A DNA stretch of 64,000 nt from Methanomassiliicoccaceae archaeon COG_1. GTDB lineage: Archaea > Thermoplasmatota > Thermoplasmata > Methanomassiliicoccales > Methanomethylophilaceae. Positions 9,012-18,330 of the stretch are shown piece after piece. Where the stretch lies: assembly GCA_028561875.1 (NCBI GenBank), contig JAQQTI010000005.1, positions 1-64,000 on the forward strand. The letters run 5' to 3'. The first letter of the stretch is position 1. Each line of letters starts with the position of its first letter. Both the position numbers and the translations under genes were made by a program. The notes beneath the pieces were generated by a model. The model searched no databases, was not told where the DNA came from, and worked only from the letters and a program-made list of their open reading frames with translations.

Positions 9012-10530
9012 GCGATTGCCCCCGGCAGAGCGCCTGTGATCGGTCCCAGTCTCGCTTCCTTGCTACGAGGATGAAACCCGGCCGGAGGGCGGGCCTTAGG
9101 TCCTCCGTGATCATCGGATCGTCGTATACCTCGCAATATTCCACCGCCAGCGATGCCTTGGCAACGGCCTCCCTGTCCCAAGAGGGCCTCTCGACCCCGT
9201 CGAGCGGCAGCTTCGCATAGTATTCGTCTATGACCTCGAACGCTCCGAGGCCGGCATCGCGCTTCCTGTAGTTGGGGAACGCCGACCTGTCCTCGTGCGA
9301 GGACTCCCATTCCGCGATGTCCGACCACCAGTTCCCGTCGGCTATGATCAGGGCTCCGCCCTTTTTCAGGACGCGGGCGGCCTCGCATATCATCCTCTGC
9401 GGGTGGTAAGAGTTCCAGACCACGTTGCGCAGGAGGACCGCGTCGTACGACTCGCCGTCGCAGGGCAGATGCTCGCCGTCCGCGACTGCCAGGTCGAGCG
9501 GGGCGCCGTTCTCCTCGGCGGTGAGCCTCGCCATTTCGATCATGGCGGATGCCCTGTCGACGCCGGAGACGTCGTACCCGAGCTTGGCGAGGGGTATTGC
9601 GATGGCCCCGGACCCGACGCCGACGTCGAGCACCCTCGATCCCTTGGGGATGTGCTCCGATATCGCCTTCGCCGTTGCCTCGGCGCTGCCGTCGGCGATC
9701 CTCTTCGCCGCCCTCGCGCTTACGCATCCGGCGATGGCGTTCCAGTACTCGTTGACGATGAAATTGCCCTCCTCGTCCTCGCTCGGTTTCTCCGCCCTGA
9801 CCATGAACGTCGGGGTGGACGTTCCCGTCTCCCTGTACTTGCCGGGGAAAACGTTCTCGACGGCGACGATGTCCACGAACCTGAGCTTTAGCAGGAGGCT
9901 CCTGTCGTACCGGGGGCGGTCGATGCCGATGTTGGGAACGTCCTCCTCCCAGTACTTCCATCTGACGTGGAAATCGAAGTGGTCGGTGGGTTCGGTGCCC
10001 TCGAGCATCATCCTCCGCATGTTGAGGCGCATGATGCGCGCCTTCTCCTCGTCGAGGTGGTTGATGTAATGGTTCGCGTCGAATACGATCAGCCTGCCGT
10101 GCGGGGCGAGCACGCGCCTCCACTCCTTGTAACAGTCGTAGAGGTCGGGGAGCGTCCACGTGACCACCCTGCTGATGACGAGGTCGAACGTGTCGTCTGG
10201 GAAATCGAGCGTGTTCGCGTTCATCACGCGGAAGTCGCAACTCATGCCCTGCTCGGCCGCGTTCTCCTTCGCGACCCTGACCATCTCCGGGCTGATGTCG
10301 ATGCCGGTGACGTCATGCCCGAGCTTGGCGAAGCTTATCGTGAAGAAACCGGGCCCCGTCCCGACGTCCAGTATCCTCAGCCTGGCCTTATCGGGTGCGT
10401 TCTCCATGGACTTCCGCACCCAGGCGTCGCTGGCCTCCCGGTCATCCAGCTCCCTCTTCACGCCTTCACTGTAGCCCTCGGCCGATTCGTTCCAGAACCT
10501 GAGCGTCGCCTTCGTCGTTTCCTTAGCCAC
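7993..10530 (-). CDS. Tandem-domain class I SAM-dependent methyltransferase, running on into the MATE gene
   Basis: Two Rossmann methyltransferase domains in one chain. The first has motif I LDVGTGPG (near residue 55) and the second LDVGVGSG (near 305); each is followed by an acidic adenosine-binding residue (GIDISPE and GVDRASA). Homology ends at about residue 495 (near 9,040). The frame then stays open for ~1 kb inside the MATE gene with no protein-like features and ends at a TAG, so the functional gene is about 9,012-10,530 and a stop or frameshift is missing. GTG start 34 bases after the cassette C ATPase, same strand, so probably co-transcribed with that uptake operon. The methyl acceptor is unknown. 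Confidence 0.75.
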   Translation of the reverse strand: MAKETTKATLRFWNESAEGYSEGVKRELDDREASDAWVRKSMENAPDKARLRILDVGTGPGFFTISFAKLGHDVTGIDISPEMVRVAKENAAEQGMSCDFRVMNANTLDFPDDTFDLVISRVVTWTLPDLYDCYKEWRRVLAPHGRLIVFDANHYINHLDEEKARIMRLNMRRMMLEGTEPTDHFDFHVRWKYWEEDVPNIGIDRPRYDRSLLLKLRFVDIVAVENVFPGKYRETGTSTPTFMVRAEKPSEDEEGNFIVNEYWNAIAGCVSARAAKRIADGSAEATAKAISEHIPKGSRVLDVGVGSGAIAIPLAKLGYDVSGVDRASAMIEMARLTAEENGAPLDLAVADGEHLPCDGESYDAVLLRNVVWNSYHPQRMICEAARVLKKGGALIIADGNWWSDIAEWESSHEDRSAFPNYRKRDAGLGAFEVIDEYYAKLPLDGVERPSWDREAVAKASLAVEYCEVYDDPMITEDLRPALRPGFILVARKRDWDRSQALCRGQSRGGGDSRPEEDARRAEVSNPLDVAATLRSVPHIHGTALRRFGLVFRPRTRGIVGDIRVRSGLLGDNGCRRRPGRRRLHGNSPRARREGQGEGRQPSLADAGVHSPADVRDDGCDGPLRPSDPGVHERRGERRPMHGVRRALHLLLLRSGDERRHRRDAQGRGRGEEIDGALGRRVAHQPRPRSGADLRPRPRGARGLDRHLRIVRSHRLGRDMVVSRREDVCQALVQGVPLHQGPAVGHLRSRHTAHARTGHHTPDDDAAERPGHEDRGAGRDHHLQPPVQIRLVGRRAGTGAVRVHDPRRVGGARAEGLREGDGGVRLHTQNRRGYFNRPVVRHPVPR

Positions 10531-10564
10531 TGTCTGCCCCCATTTGTGATACGATTCCCCCGGT

Positions 10565-11452
10565 TCAATCGAACCTCCCCTGCTCGTTGAGGACCGTCTG
10601 CCCGAGCACCACTATCGGGGAGTCGGATTGCTCGTCGGGAATTATCCTGCAGCGGACCCCGTACACCCTTTCGATGTTCTCGGCGGTGATGACCTCGGCG
10701 GAGGAGCCGACCTTGTAGATGACCCCGGGGGATGCCATCATTATGACCCTGTGGGCGTACTTCGCCGAGATGTTCAGGTCGTGGCTGATCATCAGCACGA
10801 TGATGCGCTCGTGCTCGGCCAGCGCGCGCAGCAGCTCCGTCACGTAGACCTGGTATTTCACGTCCAGATTCGCCGTGGGCTCGTCGAGGATGAGGACCTT
10901 CGGCCTCTGCACGATGCCCCTCGCGATGGCGACCTTCTGATGCTGCCCGGCGGAGAGCTCATTGAAGAGCCTGGAGCTGAGATCCTCTATCTGCATCAGG
11001 ACCATCGCCTTGTACACCGCCTTCATCTTAGATTCGTCGGTGTCCAGGCAGCGGCGGTTGTGGCATCCGACGAGGATGGTCTCGAGGACGGACATGGAGA
11101 ACACGTCCTGGGAGATCACGGGCACGTAGCCGATGACCTGTGACACTTCCCTGTGGGAAAGCCCGCTTATGCCACGCCCGTTGATGTAGACTTCCCCCGA
11201 CGTCGCGGGATGTATCTTGCTGATGCATTTCACGAGCGTGGACTTCCCCACCCCGTTCGGGCCGATGATGCAGTACAGCCCCGGTTCGTCTATGGTTAGC
11301 GTTATCCCGTCGAGCACGCTCGTCCCGTCAGGGTACGCGAACGACACGTCCTCCAAGCGGATTTCCGTCGGAGAGTTCAAAAACTCCTCGAGCTCCGCAT
11401 CGTCCATCCGGCCGAATGCTGCCTTCAGATTCCGCATCATGCGTGCGTCCAT
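10565..11452 (-). CDS. FecE/BtuD-type ABC ATPase (cassette C)
   Basis: 295 residues with a ~30-residue N-terminal extension before the ABC domain. Walker A GPNGVGKST, signature LSAGQHQK, Walker B LILDEPTANLD, switch SHDLN. ATG 11452 is preceded by GGTGA overlapping the permease stop, with 5 bases between the genes. An open frame extends further upstream through the permease but lacks features there. Ends TGA, 34 bases before the methyltransferase. Confidence 0.9.
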   Translation of the reverse strand: MDARMMRNLKAAFGRMDDAELEEFLNSPTEIRLEDVSFAYPDGTSVLDGITLTIDEPGLYCIIGPNGVGKSTLVKCISKIHPATSGEVYINGRGISGLSHREVSQVIGYVPVISQDVFSMSVLETILVGCHNRRCLDTDESKMKAVYKAMVLMQIEDLSSRLFNELSAGQHQKVAIARGIVQRPKVLILDEPTANLDVKYQVYVTELLRALAEHERIIVLMISHDLNISAKYAHRVIMMASPGVIYKVGSSAEVITAENIERVYGVRCRIIPDEQSDSPIVVLGQTVLNEQGRFD

Positions 11453-11457
11453 CGGTA

Positions 11458-12603
11458 TCACCAGGCTTTGCTGCCCCTCCTCATGAGCAGCCATATGAAC
11501 GTCGGGCCGCCGATGAACGCCATGACCACTCCCGCGGGGATCGTCGAACCGACTATCGCCGCCCTCCCGATCAGATCGGCGACGATCATCAGCATGGCGC
11601 CGAAGAGCATCGATGCGGGGAGCAGGTACCGGTTGTCCGCCCCGATGAATATCCTGGCGATGTGCGGGGTCACCAGCCCGACGAAGCCCAGCACGCCGGT
11701 GAAGGAAACGATCGCGGCGCTTATCAGCCCCGCGAGCGCGAGAAGCGCCACCCTCGTGCGGGCCGCGTTCACCCCCAATGCCTTCGCGCTCTCGTCGCCC
11801 GTCGCCATCACGTTGAGCCCGGTTGCCGTCGCCTGCAAGGCGATTACGCCGGGGATGACCGCTCCGGCCATGTAGGGGAGGTCCTCCCATTTCACCTTGG
11901 CCAGGCTCCCGACCTGCCACTGGTATATCTCGGCCAGCCCCTCGTTGCTCGCCCAGAGCATGAGCACCGTCGTGCAGGCGCCGAAGATGTACATCAGCCC
12001 GATGCCGAACATGATCGTGGTCGTAGGCGCGTTCGACGACTTGCTCTTGGAGAGGGCGACGATTGCCAGTGTGGGCACGAGCGAGAACAGGAACGCGAGT
12101 ATGACCGTGGGGGCCTTCGTCGCCGCGGACAGGCCTGTGTATATGGCGATGGTCGCTCCCAGCGATGCGCCGGACGAGACCCCGGTGGTGTACGGGTCTG
12201 CGAGCGGATTCCTGAGGACGCACTGCATCACCACCCCGCATGCGGCGAGGCCGGCACCCGCGATGAGGCCGGCGACGATCCTCGGCGCGCGGACCTCGAT
12301 GACGATGTAGTCCATCCCCTTATCCTCGATGCGGGAGGTGAGATGGTTCCATATCGTCCTGTACGTGTCCGCGAACGATATGTCCAGTGCGCCGTAGGAG
12401 ATCGCCACTCCGACCGTAGCGATGATCACGGCGACGCAGAAGGCGAGGAAGAGCATGCGCCTCCTCAGCGTGCGGTGGTAGTCGGCGAGATGCCGCCGGT
12501 ATCCTTCTCCGTCGTCCGCGTCCCTCTCGGACCAGCCCTTGACCAGCCTCGCGAGGTGCGGCGATATTAACGGGTCGCTTTCGACATCCTCGGTGAACCT
12601 CAT
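11458..12603 (-). CDS. FecCD/BtuC-type permease (cassette C)
   Basis: 381 residues: a hydrophilic N-terminal ~45 residues, then the multi-span permease with NPLADPYTTGVSSG and FVGLVTPHIAR. Ends in KAW-TGA, the usual ending among these paralogues. Preceded by a hairpin and no clear Shine-Dalgarno, so it may depend on translation from the SBP gene. Confidence 0.91.
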   Translation of the reverse strand: MRFTEDVESDPLISPHLARLVKGWSERDADDGEGYRRHLADYHRTLRRRMLFLAFCVAVIIATVGVAISYGALDISFADTYRTIWNHLTSRIEDKGMDYIVIEVRAPRIVAGLIAGAGLAACGVVMQCVLRNPLADPYTTGVSSGASLGATIAIYTGLSAATKAPTVILAFLFSLVPTLAIVALSKSKSSNAPTTTIMFGIGLMYIFGACTTVLMLWASNEGLAEIYQWQVGSLAKVKWEDLPYMAGAVIPGVIALQATATGLNVMATGDESAKALGVNAARTRVALLALAGLISAAIVSFTGVLGFVGLVTPHIARIFIGADNRYLLPASMLFGAMLMIVADLIGRAAIVGSTIPAGVVMAFIGGPTFIWLLMRRGSKAW

Positions 12604-12623
12604 GGTATCGGGTATGCGGGAGG

Positions 12624-12642
12624 GGCCCCCGCAGCGGGGGCC
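12624..12642 (-). promoter_or_regulatory. Intercistronic hairpin between SBP C and its permease
   Basis: GGCCCCC, 5-base loop, GGGGGCC: perfect 7-bp stem in the 54-base gap. Same position as the hairpins of cassettes A, B, D and E. Confidence 0.6.
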
Positions 12643-12657
12643 GCTGTTTCTTCGGCT

Positions 12658-14070
12658 TCACTGCACCACGTACGGTCCGTAGGTGCTTTTCTTGATCGAC
12701 TCCACGGTGTAATTCCCGTTCAGGAACGTGTTGTAGTAGGTCACCAGGTCGTTCCACGCATCGGATTCGGAGTACACCTTGTTGCCGTATATGTAGGATG
12801 CTAGCAGAGGCAGCGCAGAGGTGCTGGCCGCGTTGCCCATTACCGTGTATGTGATGCCGATGATCCTGCCCTTGTATCCGGCCTTGATGAAGTACTCGCT
12901 GATCTGCGAGACCTTGGCGGTGTAATTGGTGTACGAGTCGTCGACGCCCGACTCGACGAAAATCACGTCCGGTTTGCTCTTCAGGATGTCCTCCACGGTC
13001 GTACCGCCACTCTTGTAGCCGTTGGGGATGGGCTTCATGGCGGGAACCATCCCGAGGTTCGTGACCGTCGCGACGTCGCCGTAGTTCTCCACGTCGGTGG
13101 AGACGTTGTCGATGCTGAGGTTGGCGGCGGAATCGTTGGAGGACTGCGCGATGATGAGGACGTAGGACGGCCTATCGCCCTCGGAGATGTTCTTCGTAGC
13201 CTTCTCGACGATTTCCTCGACGTTCTGCGCGTACTTGAGGAACTCGTTGTAGGTCCCCTGCCCGTAGGCGTTCATCAGCGCGCCGAGGGTGACGGTGCAG
13301 GCGACGGCCTCTATGCCGTTCATCAGCCTCGCCTCATGGAGCTTGACCATGTCTATGGGGAAGGAGCCGTATCCTTTCCTGACCGAACCCTCGAAAGTAC
13401 TGTCGTACATGTACGGCTGACCGAGGGTTATGGTGGCGCCGGAGCTGACGACGATCTCGTAGTCGTAGGGGTAGTTGAATCCGGTCTTCCACGAGCTTGA
13501 GCCCTTGACGTCCTTGCACTTGTCGGGGACGTCGGCGGAGCTACATACTATGCGATCCGTCATACCGAAGATCCTGAGCATGTCGACATCGTTGGAGCCG
13601 CCTACGGCGATTTTGCCGGTCATGGGGAATTTGATCTTCTGGGTGTCGAGATAGGAGTCGAGGTAGAACATCGACGCGTTCTTCCCGCCGAGGAAGAGCT
13701 TGAGCAGGGAGACGTCGTCCTGGGTGATTGCGCCGTCGGCGTTGGTGTCGGCGAGCGGATTGGCATCCCTGTCCCATCCAGATTTCCCGTCGACGATTTT
13801 CTGGATAAAGTCGACGTCTTCCGAATCGAGGTACACGTCGTTGTTCGCATTTCCGAAAACCACGAGCTTGGTGCCGACGGATTTTACGGTCGCGCTTCCA
13901 GAGTTCTCCGTGAGGTACCTCGTGTACGTGCTGTCGGTGCTCCCCCCGCCGTTGTCGTCGTCATCGTCGCTGGATGTCGCGACGTATGCCGCCGCGACGA
14001 GGACGATTACGGCGACTGCCGCGATGGTGGCAAGCGCCATTTTGTTCTGCAACAGAGACAATGCATTCAC
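12658..14070 (-). CDS. Dockerin-bearing substrate-binding protein (SBP C)
   Basis: FecB/BtuF-like receptor, 470 residues from a GTG start. ATG at 14040 is an alternative that keeps the whole anchor. Membrane anchor about 11-31, then SSDDDDDNGGG. Dockerin-type loops at about 71-84 (FGNANNDVYLDSED) and 107-119 (ADTNADGAITQDD). The binding domain runs from about 130 to the C-terminus. Unlike A, B, D and E, its operator lies upstream of the TATA box rather than between TATA and start. First gene of the minus-strand operon with permease, ATPase, methyltransferase and MATE. Confidence 0.87.
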   Translation of the reverse strand: MNALSLLQNKMALATIAAVAVIVLVAAAYVATSSDDDDDNGGGSTDSTYTRYLTENSGSATVKSVGTKLVVFGNANNDVYLDSEDVDFIQKIVDGKSGWDRDANPLADTNADGAITQDDVSLLKLFLGGKNASMFYLDSYLDTQKIKFPMTGKIAVGGSNDVDMLRIFGMTDRIVCSSADVPDKCKDVKGSSSWKTGFNYPYDYEIVVSSGATITLGQPYMYDSTFEGSVRKGYGSFPIDMVKLHEARLMNGIEAVACTVTLGALMNAYGQGTYNEFLKYAQNVEEIVEKATKNISEGDRPSYVLIIAQSSNDSAANLSIDNVSTDVENYGDVATVTNLGMVPAMKPIPNGYKSGGTTVEDILKSKPDVIFVESGVDDSYTNYTAKVSQISEYFIKAGYKGRIIGITYTVMGNAASTSALPLLASYIYGNKVYSESDAWNDLVTYYNTFLNGNYTVESIKKSTYGPYVVQ

Positions 14071-14105
14071 CTATGATTCCTTGTGTCTCGGAGGATACTG
14101 CCCCG

Positions 14106-14135
14106 ATTATATAACGATTTGGACATATAATCCAA
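14106..14135 (-). promoter_or_regulatory. Promoter and 17-bp operator of SBP C
   Basis: TATA box at 14106-14114 (ATTATATAA), about 36-44 bases before the GTG start, with the inverted repeat TTGGAC-ATATA-ATCCAA (plus-strand reading, 14119-14135) directly upstream. Binding here would block access to TATA rather than the transcription start. Confidence 0.7.
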
Positions 14136-14165
14136 TACTAAACATTCGTGACCGGCCCAATCAGG

Positions 14166-14885
14166 CTATGAGAAGGGAGATGGAGAGCGGGATTGAAAGA
14201 ATATCGAGTACTGGAACGTACGAGGTTCCTCAGGAATATAAACGACCCGACAAATGCCAATCGGGCCCCCGGACTCCGCAGGCATCCCGGACGGCGTGGG
14301 GTGCAGGGGGAGGCGGGGGGGTTGACGAAGCCCCCGAATTCTCAACCGACTCTCTGCCGGCGGCAGCGTCGAACGAGTCGTCCATTCCGCATCGGATTTC
14401 GCGGCTAGCGTACTTTCGTTCTTCGCCAGAGAACGCAAGACCCTCAGTGAATCACCAACATCCCTATTCACGCCGTCCACCTCTGCGCGTCCGCTTCGCA
14501 CGCGTTCAGAACATACTTGCCGAATTTCGGCGGAGGCGGAATCCGGGTCGACGCTCAGCATTCCGGGCCACCCTCAGCGCACCGCCATCCATGCCAGGTC
14601 TTCCAGGGACCCACCCCTTACCCTCTGTACATCCAAGCCTTTTTCGAACAGACCGGCCAGGGAAACTTTTCCGCTGGATTCGCCTGACTCGAACATCGAC
14701 ATGTTTTGGAGGAGTGTATTATACTCTTTCTTGTAAGTAGAAACACTAAAGGTGGCAATTCCCGTCCTCGTTGATAGGTGAGGTGGTATAACGTCCCATG
14801 GAATCATGGATAAACCGGCCGCACTACGCACCGAGAACACACGTACTCGTATCCAACAGAAACAAACGTGAAATAGGAATGGCAA
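14166..14885 (-). pseudogene. Divergent intergenic region with possible decayed gene fragments
   Basis: The ~850 bases between SBP C and SBP D hold no convincing intact gene. On the minus strand, two consecutive frames (103 residues ending at 14574, 131 residues ending at 14166) have stretches with protein-like composition, for example MFESGESSGKVSLAGLFEKG near 14,640-14,700, suggesting remnants of a frameshifted gene. No family was recognised. The flanks carry the two divergent SBP promoters. Confidence 0.25.
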
Positions 14886-14894
14886 ATCCTATAT

Positions 14895-14911
14895 TTGGAT
14901 TACTAATCCAA
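14895..14911 (+). promoter_or_regulatory. 17-bp operator before SBP D
   Basis: Perfect inverted repeat TTGGAT-TACTA-ATCCAA overlapping an A/T box (CCTATATTT, 14889-14897). Followed by GTGA and the ATG at 14920. Confidence 0.75.
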
Positions 14912-14919
14912 GTGAGAAC

Positions 14920-16239
14920 ATGGACACGAAATTGGTCGCAATGGGTGCAATCGTCGCCCTCGTCGTCGCGGGCATCGGGACTTATCTCGTCGTCGATCAT
15001 GATGCTGAAGATTCCCCCGACGGTGGGGATTTTAAACTCGGAAACCTCACCGTTCTCGGGAACGCCGACAACGATGACGACCTCGATAATGACGATGTCT
15101 CCACGATCGAGAGGGTTATCGACTCGGGATCGTGGGACAAATCCAAGAATCCTCTCGCCGACGCCAACAACGACGGCAGAGTCGACGCCGACGACGTTTC
15201 CTACCTCAGGAACCTCATGAAGAGGTCCGAAGCTGACCCCACTGTGATGTATTACTACAACTCGTGGAATGAGATAGGGTCGCTCCGCTTCCCCGTTACA
15301 GGGAACATCGGCGCCATGTACTGGGAGCAGGTCGACCTTTCCATCCTCCTCGGCCTTTGGGACAGGGTGAAGGCGGTCGGATACGGGTCCCTCGATGAGA
15401 TCAAGAATCCGGGCTGGGAATCCCTCTACTCCTACGGCAAGGGTTACAACGCAGAGCCAGAGGTGGTCGCCAAGTCCAACAGGGAGGCGGGGGTGACCGC
15501 CGTCATCGCATACATCCAGAGCGACGGCTCGGCGAAGGAGATTGACAAGTATCTCAAGGGTACGCAGTCTCCGATAGACCTCGTCTGCCTCCCGCTGAGC
15601 ATGAACGCTAGGGTAGTCACCGGCGGAGTCCTGTTCTGCGCCGAGGAGAGGTCCGAGAAGTACATGTCCTATCAGAACCAGGTTATGGGCTACATGAGTG
15701 AGAAGCTGTCCAAGGTTAAGGACGCACCCACCTGCGTCACCATCATGATGAAGGCGGACACCTCGACTTCGAACATCAGGTTCCTCAACATGTCGGTCAA
15801 CGGCGAGTCGAACGGCCTGTACACCTACATGAGGGACTCGCCATCCAAGGTGTACGTCGTAGAGCCGACATCCAGCTATGCCACGCATACTGACATCGAA
15901 TGGCTCAATTCGAAGAATCCGGACTGGATCCTATGCTGCTCTTCCGGAGCCTGGAAGTCGGGGAACACCAAGGAACAGAACCAGGTCCAGTTCGACCAGG
16001 AATGCAAGGACTGGTTCTCTAGCACCACCGCCTATTCTAAAAGGCAGATCATCGGAACCGCCAACGGGACCATGAACTCCTTCTTCGGATGCTTCGCCTA
16101 CTTGAAGCTCCTGTCCTTCATGTACGACGAAATCGACGTCGCGTACGCGAACGAGGTCATGCAAAAGTTCTTCGACGAGGGGTTCGCCTACTTCAATCTC
16201 GAGAACATGCCGAACTACCAGTTCTATCGGGTGTCGTGA
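14920..16239 (+). CDS. Dockerin-bearing substrate-binding protein (SBP D)
   Basis: FecB/BtuF-like receptor of cassette D, 439 residues. Membrane anchor about 5-25, then an acidic linker. Dockerin-type loops at about 46-59 (LGNADNDDDLDNDD) and 80-92 (ADANNDGRVDADD). Binding domain from about 105 onward. ATG 14920 lies 8 bases after the operator. The permease follows after a short gap with a small hairpin. Confidence 0.88.
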   Translation: MDTKLVAMGAIVALVVAGIGTYLVVDHDAEDSPDGGDFKLGNLTVLGNADNDDDLDNDDVSTIERVIDSGSWDKSKNPLADANNDGRVDADDVSYLRNLMKRSEADPTVMYYYNSWNEIGSLRFPVTGNIGAMYWEQVDLSILLGLWDRVKAVGYGSLDEIKNPGWESLYSYGKGYNAEPEVVAKSNREAGVTAVIAYIQSDGSAKEIDKYLKGTQSPIDLVCLPLSMNARVVTGGVLFCAEERSEKYMSYQNQVMGYMSEKLSKVKDAPTCVTIMMKADTSTSNIRFLNMSVNGESNGLYTYMRDSPSKVYVVEPTSSYATHTDIEWLNSKNPDWILCCSSGAWKSGNTKEQNQVQFDQECKDWFSSTTAYSKRQIIGTANGTMNSFFGCFAYLKLLSFMYDEIDVAYANEVMQKFFDEGFAYFNLENMPNYQFYRVS

Positions 16240-16252
16240 GACGTTCCGAAAC

Positions 16253-16265
16253 CGCTTGGCAAGCG
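16253..16265 (+). promoter_or_regulatory. Small intercistronic hairpin between SBP D and its permease
   Basis: CGCTT-GGC-AAGCG, a 5-bp stem; an alternative GCGA-CT-TCGC pairing overlaps it at 16263-16272. Weaker than the hairpins in A-C but at the same place. Confidence 0.4.
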
Positions 16266-16288
16266 ACTTCGCTCGGAGGGTGTGCGGG

Positions 16289-17452
16289 TTGAACGGCGAT
16301 GCGGCTAATCAGGGTTCGCGTTCGAGCCCCCTCACGGCAAACGCCGTGAGGGAGTGGAGGGACAAGTCCGGGGGAAGAGAGAAATCGCAAGCGGCGGAGA
16401 ACTACTCGCGCTATATAAGTAGGAAGTGGGCCTTCATCTCGATATGTGCGACCCTCACCGTCCTCGCCGTCGGCTGGGGGATGTGCGTGGGGGTGACGGA
16501 CATCACCATCGTGGATGCGTACGCCACCCTTTGGAACCACATCACCGGGCACATCGAGAACGTCAGCTGGGATTACACCATCATCGAGTACAGGCTGCCC
16601 CGTGTCTGCGCCGGGCTGATCACCGGTGCCGGGCTAGCCGTCGCTGGCGTCGTGATGCAGAGCGTCCTCAAGAACCCGCTCGCCGACCCGTACACCACCG
16701 GGGTCTCGTCCGGCGCCGGGTTCGGAGCGACGCTGGCGATAACGCTCGGGGTGAGCGTTGGCGCCGGTTCCCTCACCATAGTCGCCAACGCCTTCGTGTT
16801 CTCGCTCATACCGACCTTCATCATCATCGCCGTGGCGAGGTTCAAGAATTCGTCCCCGACGGTCATGATCATGGCCGGCATCGCGGTGATGTACGTCTTC
16901 AATGCCATGTCCACGCTGCTGAAGCTCTGGTCCGAGCCGGAAGCGCTGGCCGCCCTCTACAGATGGCAGGTTGGAACGCTCGGGGGCATAGATTGGGACA
17001 GCGCGGAGATAATGTTCGCGGTCACCCTCGTCGGCTGCATATTTTCGGTATTCCTTTCCCGCGAACTGAACCTCCTCTCGACCGGTGACGAGAACGCGAG
17101 GGCACTCGGCATCGACGCGGGGAAGGTCAGGGTGCTGTGCTTCGTCGTCGTTGCGATGATGAGCGCCGCCATCGTCAGCTTCACGGGCCTTATCGGCTTC
17201 GTGGGGCTGGTCGCCCCGCACATCGTCAGGCTCTTCATCGGCGCGGACAACAAGTACCTTATCCCTGCTTCGGCCTTCTTCGGTGCTGCGCTCCTGATAA
17301 CCTCCGACATCATCGGCAGGACGGTCATGATGCCCGCGGTGATACAGGTCGGCGTGATAACCGCATTCCTCGGCGGGCCCATGTTCCTGTGGCTTATCCT
17401 CAGGAAGGACACCGAGGTGTGGGGGCGAGGCCGTGGAGATAACTTTCGATAA
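16289..17452 (+). CDS. FecCD/BtuC-type permease (cassette D)
   Basis: 387 residues from TTG 16289, chosen because GGAGG at 16276-16280 gives it a Shine-Dalgarno; an upstream TTG at 16256 would add 11 residues. A ~50-residue hydrophilic tail precedes the membrane domain with NPLADPYTTGVSSG and FVGLVAPHIVR. Ends TAA and overlaps the ATPase start by 20 bases, so coupled translation is likely. Confidence 0.9.
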   Translation: MNGDAANQGSRSSPLTANAVREWRDKSGGREKSQAAENYSRYISRKWAFISICATLTVLAVGWGMCVGVTDITIVDAYATLWNHITGHIENVSWDYTIIEYRLPRVCAGLITGAGLAVAGVVMQSVLKNPLADPYTTGVSSGAGFGATLAITLGVSVGAGSLTIVANAFVFSLIPTFIIIAVARFKNSSPTVMIMAGIAVMYVFNAMSTLLKLWSEPEALAALYRWQVGTLGGIDWDSAEIMFAVTLVGCIFSVFLSRELNLLSTGDENARALGIDAGKVRVLCFVVVAMMSAAIVSFTGLIGFVGLVAPHIVRLFIGADNKYLIPASAFFGAALLITSDIIGRTVMMPAVIQVGVITAFLGGPMFLWLILRKDTEVWGRGRGDNFR

Positions 17453-18326
17453 CGTGTACTGCGGTTACAAGGCCGGAGCGGCCGTGCTCCGCGGCGTCAG
17501 CCTGCATCTCAGCGGCCCCGGCCTCGTTTGCATCATAGGCCCGAACGGCGTGGGGAAATCTACGCTGATAAGGTGCATGAACGGGCTGCTCAAACCGTCG
17601 TCGGGGTCCGTCGCCGTCAACGGGAAGGACATCGGCGAATACTCCGCCAACGACCTCTCGGAATTCATCGGATACGTCCCCGTGACCTCCCAGGACTGCT
17701 TCTCCATGCCGGTTTTCGATACCGTGCTGATGGGGAGATACAGGAGGAACAAATGGAGAACGGGGCCCGAGGACATCGACGCGACCGAACGTACGCTGAA
17801 GCTGCTCGGCCTTTCGGACCTGGCGATGCACGGGTTCAACGAGCTCTCCGCGGGACAGCATCAGAAGGTGGCGCTCGCTAGGGGGCTCGTGAGGGAGCCG
17901 GAGATGCTCATACTAGACGAGCCTACCTCGAACCTCGACGTCAGGCATCAGGTGTACGTCACCGAGCTACTGCACGAGATCGCGGTCCAATGCGGTATGA
18001 TGGTGGTCATGATCTCCCACGACCTGAACATCTCCGCGAGGTATGCCGATAAGGTCATAGTCATGGACAGGCCCGGGACCATCAAGGCTATCGGCGATGC
18101 GAACGATGTCATCACGGAGGAGATGATCGCAGAGGTCTACGGCGTCGATTGCGAGATAATACAGAGAAAGGGAAGGCCCCACGTCATCCTCGGCGGCGCC
18201 ATCGGAGGTTGCGCCAATCCCCGATCGGTACGGCCTCGTTATCCGAGGAGGCGCATTTTCCTCGTGCCCGGGAGATGTTCGCGAACCGCGTTTTTAGAAC
18301 GTTTCATTGTCCCAGGATTTTCATGA
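17433..18326 (+). CDS. FecE/BtuD-type ABC ATPase (cassette D)
   Basis: 297 residues from GTG 17433. Walker A GPNGVGKST, signature LSAGQHQK, Walker B LILDEPTSNLD, switch SHDLN. Homology ends near residue 250 (HVILGG). The last ~45 Arg/Pro-rich residues look like run-on past a lost stop. Confidence 0.9.
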   Translation: MEITFDNVYCGYKAGAAVLRGVSLHLSGPGLVCIIGPNGVGKSTLIRCMNGLLKPSSGSVAVNGKDIGEYSANDLSEFIGYVPVTSQDCFSMPVFDTVLMGRYRRNKWRTGPEDIDATERTLKLLGLSDLAMHGFNELSAGQHQKVALARGLVREPEMLILDEPTSNLDVRHQVYVTELLHEIAVQCGMMVVMISHDLNISARYADKVIVMDRPGTIKAIGDANDVITEEMIAEVYGVDCEIIQRKGRPHVILGGAIGGCANPRSVRPRYPRRRIFLVPGRCSRTAFLERFIVPGFS

Positions 18327-18330
18327 AGGC

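Noticed and set aside
11416-12570. 384-residue plus-strand open frame antisense to permease C
   Set aside because: His/Arg/Asp-rich shadow without hydrophobic pattern; the permease on the other strand has the family signatures.
14193-14408. 71-residue plus-strand frame in the C/D spacer
   Set aside because: Arg-rich, no ribosome site, and overlaps several equally poor frames.
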